This document shows positions 51,775-64,000 of a stretch of 64,000 nucleotides of DNA, in pieces. The stretch spans positions 1 to 64,000 of the forward strand of contig NZ_BOQN01000050.1 of assembly GCF_018332695.1 (NCBI RefSeq), in the 5' to 3' direction. The DNA comes from Paractinoplanes toevensis. GTDB lineage: Bacteria > Actinomycetota > Actinomycetes > Mycobacteriales > Micromonosporaceae. The notes below the pieces were generated by a model. That model ran no database searches. It saw only the letters and a program-made list of their open reading frames with translations, and had not been told where the DNA came from. A program made the translations under genes and the position numbers. How positions within the stretch are numbered: position 1 is the first letter of the stretch; every line of letters starts with the position of its first letter.

Positions 51775-52760
51775 GCTGGGTCGACGAGCTGCGCCGCCGC
51801 GAGGACCTCTGCCGCCGGGCGCCGAGCGCCCACAACACCCAACCCTGGCTTCTGCGGTACGCCGAGGACGAGGTCACCGTCCACTGGGATCCGGATCGCG
51901 CCCTGCCGGACTCCGACCCGACCGGACGTGACCTGTTCCTGTCGCTCGGTGCCTTCGTCGAGACGTGCCTCATCGTCGCCACCGACGCCGGGCTCGCCGT
52001 GCGCGCGGACGTCACGGTCGACGAGGCCGACCACCGGGCGGCCCGGATCGTCGCGGCGGACACCCCGTACCGCACGCCGTTCTCCGCCGGGGCCGTCGAG
52101 CGTCGCCGCTGCGCGCGCGGCCGCTACCGGCCCGGCCGCCTGTCCCGGCAGACCGTCGCCGAGCTGGGTGCCGGGCTCCGCCACCTGCCCGGTCGCGAGC
52201 TGGCCGCGATGCTGTCGGCCGCCGACCGCCGGATGTTCGGCACCCCGGCCGTCGCCCGCGAGCTGCGGCAATGGCTACGCCTTTCGCCCCGCCATCCGCG
52301 GTACGAGATGGACGGCCTGACCGACCGCGCGCTCGGGCTGGGCCGGATCGAGGCGGCCGGGCTCGCCGCCGCGCTCTCCCCCACCGCGTACGCCATCGCC
52401 CGCCCGCTCGGCCTGCCGGCAATGCTCGCGGCGAGTTCCCGGAGTCTGCTCCGCTACGACGGCAGCGTGCTGGTGCTGGTCGGCCGCGCGGCCACCGCCG
52501 ACCGGGTGGTCGAGCAGGGCCGCGAGTTGCTGCGAGTGTGGCTGAGCCTGTCCGAGCGCGGTCTCGCCGTCCACCCGCTCAGCCAGATCCTGGACTGCGC
52601 GGCGACCGCCCGTACCCTCGAAGGCCGTTTGAATCTGAAACCCGGCGAATCGGCACTCGCCGTGTTCCGGACCGGCCGCCCGATGCGGGAACCCACCCGC
52701 TCGGCCCGAATCCCGGCGGGCAGGCGGCATGATCATGGCTTGAGCACAGCTCAAACATAG
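51771..52760 (+). CDS. Acg-like nitroreductase-family protein
   Basis: This 329-residue protein matches the Acg branch of the FMN nitroreductase superfamily, with RAPSAHNTQPWLLRY at the N-terminus (residues about 17-31), the LSLGAFVETCLIVATDAGL helix, and the C-terminal LSERGLAVHPLSQILD segment. Some Acg members have lost catalysis and only bind FMN. It could oxidise or reduce the operon's product. It ends the operon; the last 25 residues are low in complexity. Confidence 0.75.
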   Translation: MSWVDELRRREDLCRRAPSAHNTQPWLLRYAEDEVTVHWDPDRALPDSDPTGRDLFLSLGAFVETCLIVATDAGLAVRADVTVDEADHRAARIVAADTPYRTPFSAGAVERRRCARGRYRPGRLSRQTVAELGAGLRHLPGRELAAMLSAADRRMFGTPAVARELRQWLRLSPRHPRYEMDGLTDRALGLGRIEAAGLAAALSPTAYAIARPLGLPAMLAASSRSLLRYDGSVLVLVGRAATADRVVEQGRELLRVWLSLSERGLAVHPLSQILDCAATARTLEGRLNLKPGESALAVFRTGRPMREPTRSARIPAGRRHDHGLSTAQT

Positions 52761-54468
52761 AAGTGCTCACTACGGTCCCACGCTGCTGAGTAGGGAAGAC
52801 AACCCCTGGCAGGAGCACCGTGTGATCGCCGTCCGGCTGTACCGACTACTTCCCAAACGCTATCGGCTGCGGCTGATCCAGCTGCTGCCGCCGCACCGGC
52901 AGCTGTGGCTGGTCCGGCAGCTCACCCGGCAGCGGTCGCTGCCCCGGGCGGCCGAGCCGGGCACGCTGATCCGGGTACGGGACCGGGGACGTTCCCTGCG
53001 GGCCCGGGTCGTGACCGAGATGACCGCGGCGCGGGCCTGGCAGCAGAACCTCGACGCGGTGACCGCCGTGCTCGACCGGGCGGGCGTCGACTACTTCTGC
53101 GTCCGCCCGGTCGACGACGCGCACAGCGTGGTCGCCGTGCACCGCCGGGATCGGGCGCGCACGGTGGACGCGCTCCGGTCGGCCGCCGAGCTGGCCGGGG
53201 CGCAGGTCCGAATCGGACGAATCGCCGAGGCCGGGTTCCGGGCCGGCCGGGCGACCACCGGCGCGCAGGTCTTCTTCCCGCTGACCGATCCGCGCGGCAC
53301 CACCGTCCTGGGCAGCGGTTCGGCCTGCGAGATCGAGTTCTGGCACGAGATGCCGGGCGAGGACGGCGCGCCGGCGATGCTGGTCGGCCCGCGCCGGAAC
53401 CGGGTCGCCGCCGCGCTGCCGGCCGAGGGCTCGGTCGTCCGGGTCGGCGCCGCGGCGATCAACCGGATGATGCCGCCGACCGGCGACGAACCCCGCTACC
53501 GCACCCGGTCCGAGTTCGCCGACGACGCGCCCGACGACGTCCGCTTCCCCATCGACGCGGTCTTCACCTGGGTCGACGGCGACGACCCGGACTGGCTCGA
53601 ACGCAAGAACGCGACCCTGGCCGCGATCGGGGCGCAGCAGATCAACGCGGTCGCCGCCAACCAGTCCCGGTTCACCAGCCGCGACGAGCTCAAGTACGCG
53701 CTGCGCTCGATCGTCGCGTTCGCCCCCTGGATCCGGCGGATCCACGTGGTCACCGACGACCAGCTCCCGCCGTGGCTGGACGACTCGCACCCGCGGCTCA
53801 CCGTGATCAGCCATCGCGAACTGTTCGGCGGCACCGGCGCGTTGCCCACCTTCAACTCGCACGCGATCGAGTCCCGGCTGCACCTGATCCCCGGACTGGC
53901 CGAGCACTTCATCTATTTCAACGACGACATGTTCCTCGGCCGGCCGGTGCCGCCGACCGCCTTCTTCCACGCCAACGGGATCGCCAAGTTCTTCCTGTCG
54001 TCGGCACAGCTCGAAGCCGGCCCGGCCACCGCTTTCGACGCGCCGGTCACCGCGGCCGGCAAGAACAACCGGCAGCACGTCCTCGCCCGATTCGGCCGCG
54101 GCATCACCCAGAAGATGCAGCACGTGCCGTACCCCCTGCAGCGCAGCGTGCTGGCGGAGATCGAACGGACCATCCCGGAGGAGGTGCTGCGCACCGCGCA
54201 GCACCCGTTCCGGCATCCCGAGGACCTGTCCATCCCGTCCTCACTCCAGCACTATTGGGCCTATCTGACCGGCCGGGCGGTGCCCGGAACCATCAAATAC
54301 ACGTACGCCGATCTGGCCCATCCCTCCACGCCCGCGCGACTGGCGTTCCTGCTGGCCCGGCGCGGCACCGACGTCTTCTGCCTGAACGACACCGACTCCG
54401 CCACCGTCGCCCAGGCCGAGCAGCTGGCCATCATGGCCGATTTCCTGCCGCGCTACTTCCCGTTCCGC

Positions 54469-61698
<7,230 letters not shown>

Positions 61699-61704
<6 letters not shown>

Positions 61705-62430
61705 CCCGACACGATGGCAGACCCGGTCAAACGTCCAGCCGTGCTGGTCGAGGTGGTCGTGCTGGCGGCCGGGTTCCTGCTCTTCTCCCGGCTGCACGCG
61801 GTGGTGGCCACGAGCCGCTCGGTCGCCACCGCCAACGCGCAGCACCTGCAGTCCGCGGAGAACGCCCTGCACCTGAACGTCGAACTGGCGGCCAACCGGT
61901 GGCTGGTCGAGCATCCACTGCTCATCCCGCCCGCGGTGTACTGCTACCGGTTGTACTACGTCGTGCTGCTCGGCGTACTCGGATGGGTCTACCTCCGGCA
62001 CCCGGAGGTCTACCGCCAGGCCCGCCGGACCCTGCTGGCCATGGCCTTGCTGGTGCTGCCGATCTACTGGGCGGTGCCGATGTCGCCGCCCCGGTTCGCG
62101 CTGCCCGGCATCGTCGACATCATCGCCGAGCACGACCTGTTCGGCAGCACCGCGTCGCGCGACATCGGCGCCGGCCAGAACTTCACCGCCATGCCCAGCA
62201 TGCACGTGGGCTGGTCGGCCTGGTGCGCCTACGCGGTATGGGCCGCGCTACGTGCCACCCACCCCCGGGCGGCCGTGCTGGCCTGGGGATTCCCACTGCT
62301 GATGACGGCCGTCGTGCTCACCACCGGCAACCACTACGTGCTCGACGTGGCCGGCACCGCCGCGTTGCTCACAACCGCCGTCGGCGCCGCGGCACTGACC
62401 GGCCGGCTCGTCAGCCGGGCCCGCCGGTGA
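61699..62430 (+). CDS. PAP2-family membrane phosphatase
   Basis: This protein of about 243 residues has about six helices. The PAP2 C2 and C3 motifs are present as AMPSMHVGWSAW (catalytic His) and TTGNHYVLDVAG (His-Asp). The C1 motif is weak (around TASRDIGAGQNF), as in the inositol-phosphoceramide synthase-like (AUR1) subgroup. It may remove phosphate from a lipid or transfer a head group. Start could be 61699, 61714 or 61669; none has a strong ribosome-binding site. It is back-to-back with the PKS gene and may act on the same lipid product. Confidence 0.82.
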
Positions 62431-62434
62431 GGTG

Positions 62435-63349
62435 TCAGGGCAGGCCGATGTTCTCGATCGTGCCGGGATGGAACGGCCGGCCGCCGTTGGTCAGGTAAAG
62501 GATGTTGTGGTGTTCCGTCAGGGCGGTGGGGGCGACGAAGCGTGGGTCGGTGATGTGGGCCGCGACCTGGCCGGTGGTGCCCGCCTCGTTGAGTTCGATC
62601 TTCGTTACCGTGCCGGTGCGGGACTGCGCCACGTACAGGGTGCTGTATCGCAGGTGCAGACCATCGCCGCCGGGAATTCGCTCGCCGCCCAGGTCGACCC
62701 GCGTGCTCGCGCCGTCGGTGGTCACCCGGTAGAGGTTGCCGGTCACGGCCTGGACCACCAGGAACGCTGATCCGTCCGGGGTGCCGGTGATGCCGTTCGC
62801 GTTGGTGCCCCAGCGGTATCGGAGGTCGCCGGTGATCGGCACCCGGGTGGCGGCAACGGGAAGCGGGTCGTCGTGGCCGAGCTGGAGGCGGTAGAGCTCC
62901 GGGTTGATCGCGTCGATGAAGTACGCGGCGCTGGTGCCGGCCACGACGTCGTTGACGTCGGACCGGTGGTGGAATCTCGGGTAGGACGCCAGCAGCTCGC
63001 CGGTCGAGTAGTCGAGCACCTCGATCATGTGATGGCCGGTGCCGCCGGCGACGAAGAGCGGTCCGTGCCGGCCCAGCGCCAGGCCGCGCGCCTGTTGGCC
63101 GAACCGCCCGGGCCGGACCGGGGTCACCGTGCCGAACTGCAGGTCGGCCTGGTAGATGGCGCCGTCGTGCCGGGAGCTGACGAAGGCGTGCGGGGACTGG
63201 CCGCTCATGACGATGCCGTCCGGTTGCACACCGGGCGGCATCGTGATGGTCGGCGGGTACTGCTCGGCCTCCGCCGCGGCGGCGGGGCTGCCGGCGGCGG
63301 TTACGGCCAGGCCGGTGCCGAGAACGGATAGAAACGTACGTCGGTGCAC
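62435..63349 (-). CDS. Exported beta-propeller (SMP-30/NHL-like) protein
   Basis: This 304-residue protein begins with a Tat-type signal (HRRTFLSVLGTG, cleavage near AAA/EAEQ at about residue 28). The rest shows repeated propeller strands such as GIVMSGQSPHAFVSSRHDGAIYQ, GLALGRHGPLFVAGG and GITGTPDGSAFLVVQ, resembling SMP-30/gluconolactonase or NHL-type six-bladed propellers. No enzyme residues can be fixed. GGGAGGAGAAACC precedes the GTG start. Its 3' end lies 4 bp from the PAP2 stop, tail to tail. Confidence 0.78.
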   Translation of the reverse strand: MHRRTFLSVLGTGLAVTAAGSPAAAAEAEQYPPTITMPPGVQPDGIVMSGQSPHAFVSSRHDGAIYQADLQFGTVTPVRPGRFGQQARGLALGRHGPLFVAGGTGHHMIEVLDYSTGELLASYPRFHHRSDVNDVVAGTSAAYFIDAINPELYRLQLGHDDPLPVAATRVPITGDLRYRWGTNANGITGTPDGSAFLVVQAVTGNLYRVTTDGASTRVDLGGERIPGGDGLHLRYSTLYVAQSRTGTVTKIELNEAGTTGQVAAHITDPRFVAPTALTEHHNILYLTNGGRPFHPGTIENIGLP

Positions 63350-63432
63350 GGTTTCTCCTCCCGTCCGAAGCGGACCTGGTCAGTCCACTCCGGACGATCG
63401 GCCGTGTCAGTCGGGTTTCGACAGGCGTGCGG

Positions 63433-63978
63433 TCAGGGAATCACCGGCGGTGCGAAGCAGGCCACGAACAGCAACGCGGGCAGCAGGTCGATGCTGTTCG
63501 GCAGGGTCAGCCAGCCGACCAGGCCCAGCTTCGGGTCGGTCTTGAAGTCGAGTCGGGCGGCCACCAGGCGGTCGAGCGCCCGGGACAGCCCGAACCGCCA
63601 CACACTCGTCGCCATCATGCCCAGGCAAGCCGTCCAGAGCAGCGCGAAGACGGTCATCACGCCCTCCAGGACGGCGAACGCCGCCGGGGCGGAGGTGGCC
63701 GCCCGGGCGAGCGACGCACCGACGTAGACCAACAGCGTGCCGAGCATCAGCGTCAGCCAGGCGAAGGCCCGCGTGATGTTCATGATGGAGACGGTCTCCG
63801 ACAGGTCCGGGAAGTCCCGCGCCCAGGACCGCAACTCACGCACGGCCTTGGCGTACGAGTATCTGCGGGACCGGAAGCCCCCGGCCAGGAGCGGGGCGAC
63901 GGCCAGCAGGGCGAACGCCCCGAGATCGTGCATCCGTCGCTGTACCACCGCCACGCTCCTGTCCGTAGGTGTCAGCAC
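63433..63978 (-). CDS. Integral membrane protein of unknown function
   Basis: This 181-residue protein has four predicted helices (about residues 19-36, 68-92, 100-125 and 155-178). I do not recognise the family. The first helix is followed by RSRRYSYAKAVRELRSWARDFPDLSETVS, a charged cytoplasmic stretch. It starts 22 bases from the right edge; a longer protein that begins outside the window cannot be excluded. Confidence 0.65.
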   Translation of the reverse strand: MLTPTDRSVAVVQRRMHDLGAFALLAVAPLLAGGFRSRRYSYAKAVRELRSWARDFPDLSETVSIMNITRAFAWLTLMLGTLLVYVGASLARAATSAPAAFAVLEGVMTVFALLWTACLGMMATSVWRFGLSRALDRLVAARLDFKTDPKLGLVGWLTLPNSIDLLPALLFVACFAPPVIP

Positions 63979-64000
63979 ACTAGCGTCCCGCCCGGCACCT

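Overview
The window is about 64 kb of very GC-rich (roughly 70 percent or more) DNA, densely packed with genes. Codon use, frequent GTG starts, ATGA/GTGA start-stop overlaps and the gene families (SigK-like ECF factor with fasciclin target, MprF/LysX-like synthase, stealth phosphotransferase, single-module type I PKS, stand-alone NRPS domains) point to an actinobacterium. A Micromonosporaceae-like (Actinoplanes-type) chromosome is my best guess, by feel rather than by any search. I see no tRNA, rRNA, CRISPR array, transposase or integrase.

Layout. (1) 334-8563: a dissociated NRPS cluster built from free-standing parts (PCP-C, PCP, A, C), with an MFS exporter, a CPA2-type cation/proton antiporter and an alpha/beta-hydrolase-like protein carrying Cys where the nucleophile should be. 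(2) 8703-10070: secreted zinc carboxypeptidase. (3) 10086-14190, minus strand: a coupled operon of a subtilisin-like protease without signal peptide, a free-standing protein that looks like the protease's own N-terminal (propeptide-like) domain, a tyrosinase with a C-terminal shielding-type domain, a DUF2182 membrane protein and a decayed small gene. (4) 14352-22467: a divergent NAD-dependent DNA ligase, a TIR-TM-double-propeller protein, a GT4 glycosyltransferase, a PlsC-like acyltransferase, a DUF998 protein and a GT2 glycosyltransferase. (5) 22543-28177: a chemoreceptor, then a four-gene coupled operon with an aminoacyl-phosphatidylglycerol-synthase-like protein, a truncated esterase paralogue, an esterase and an SGNH lipoprotein. 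(6) 28180-30129: fasciclin protein, anti-sigma factor and SigK-like ECF factor, with two matching candidate promoters. (7) 30246-37123: housekeeping and signalling genes (DUF2750, GGDEF-EAL, epoxide hydrolase, SIMPL, epimerase, CorA). (8) 37127-46064: two ABC transporters and two two-component systems in mirror-image order. (9) 46065-46917: an AT-richer patch with one small membrane protein. (10) 46918-52760: a TetR/SDR divergent pair with two matching operators, followed by a coupled four-gene operon (PaaK-like ligase, small alpha/beta-barrel-like protein, GNAT-like protein, Acg-like nitroreductase) that looks like a small biosynthetic unit. (11) 52822-62430: stealth phosphotransferase facing a 2411-residue one-module PKS (CoA ligase-KS-AT-DH-KR-ACP-TE), which starts back-to-back with a PAP2 phosphatase. 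(12) 62435-63978: a Tat-exported propeller protein and a membrane protein.

The most noteworthy systems are the protease/propeptide/tyrosinase operon, which reads like a self-contained device for activating a latent tyrosinase; the PKS whose CoA-ligase domain joins its KS with no loading ACP; the dissociated NRPS cluster; and the uncharacterised 48711-52760 operon. All functional claims rest on motifs read by eye; no database search was run.
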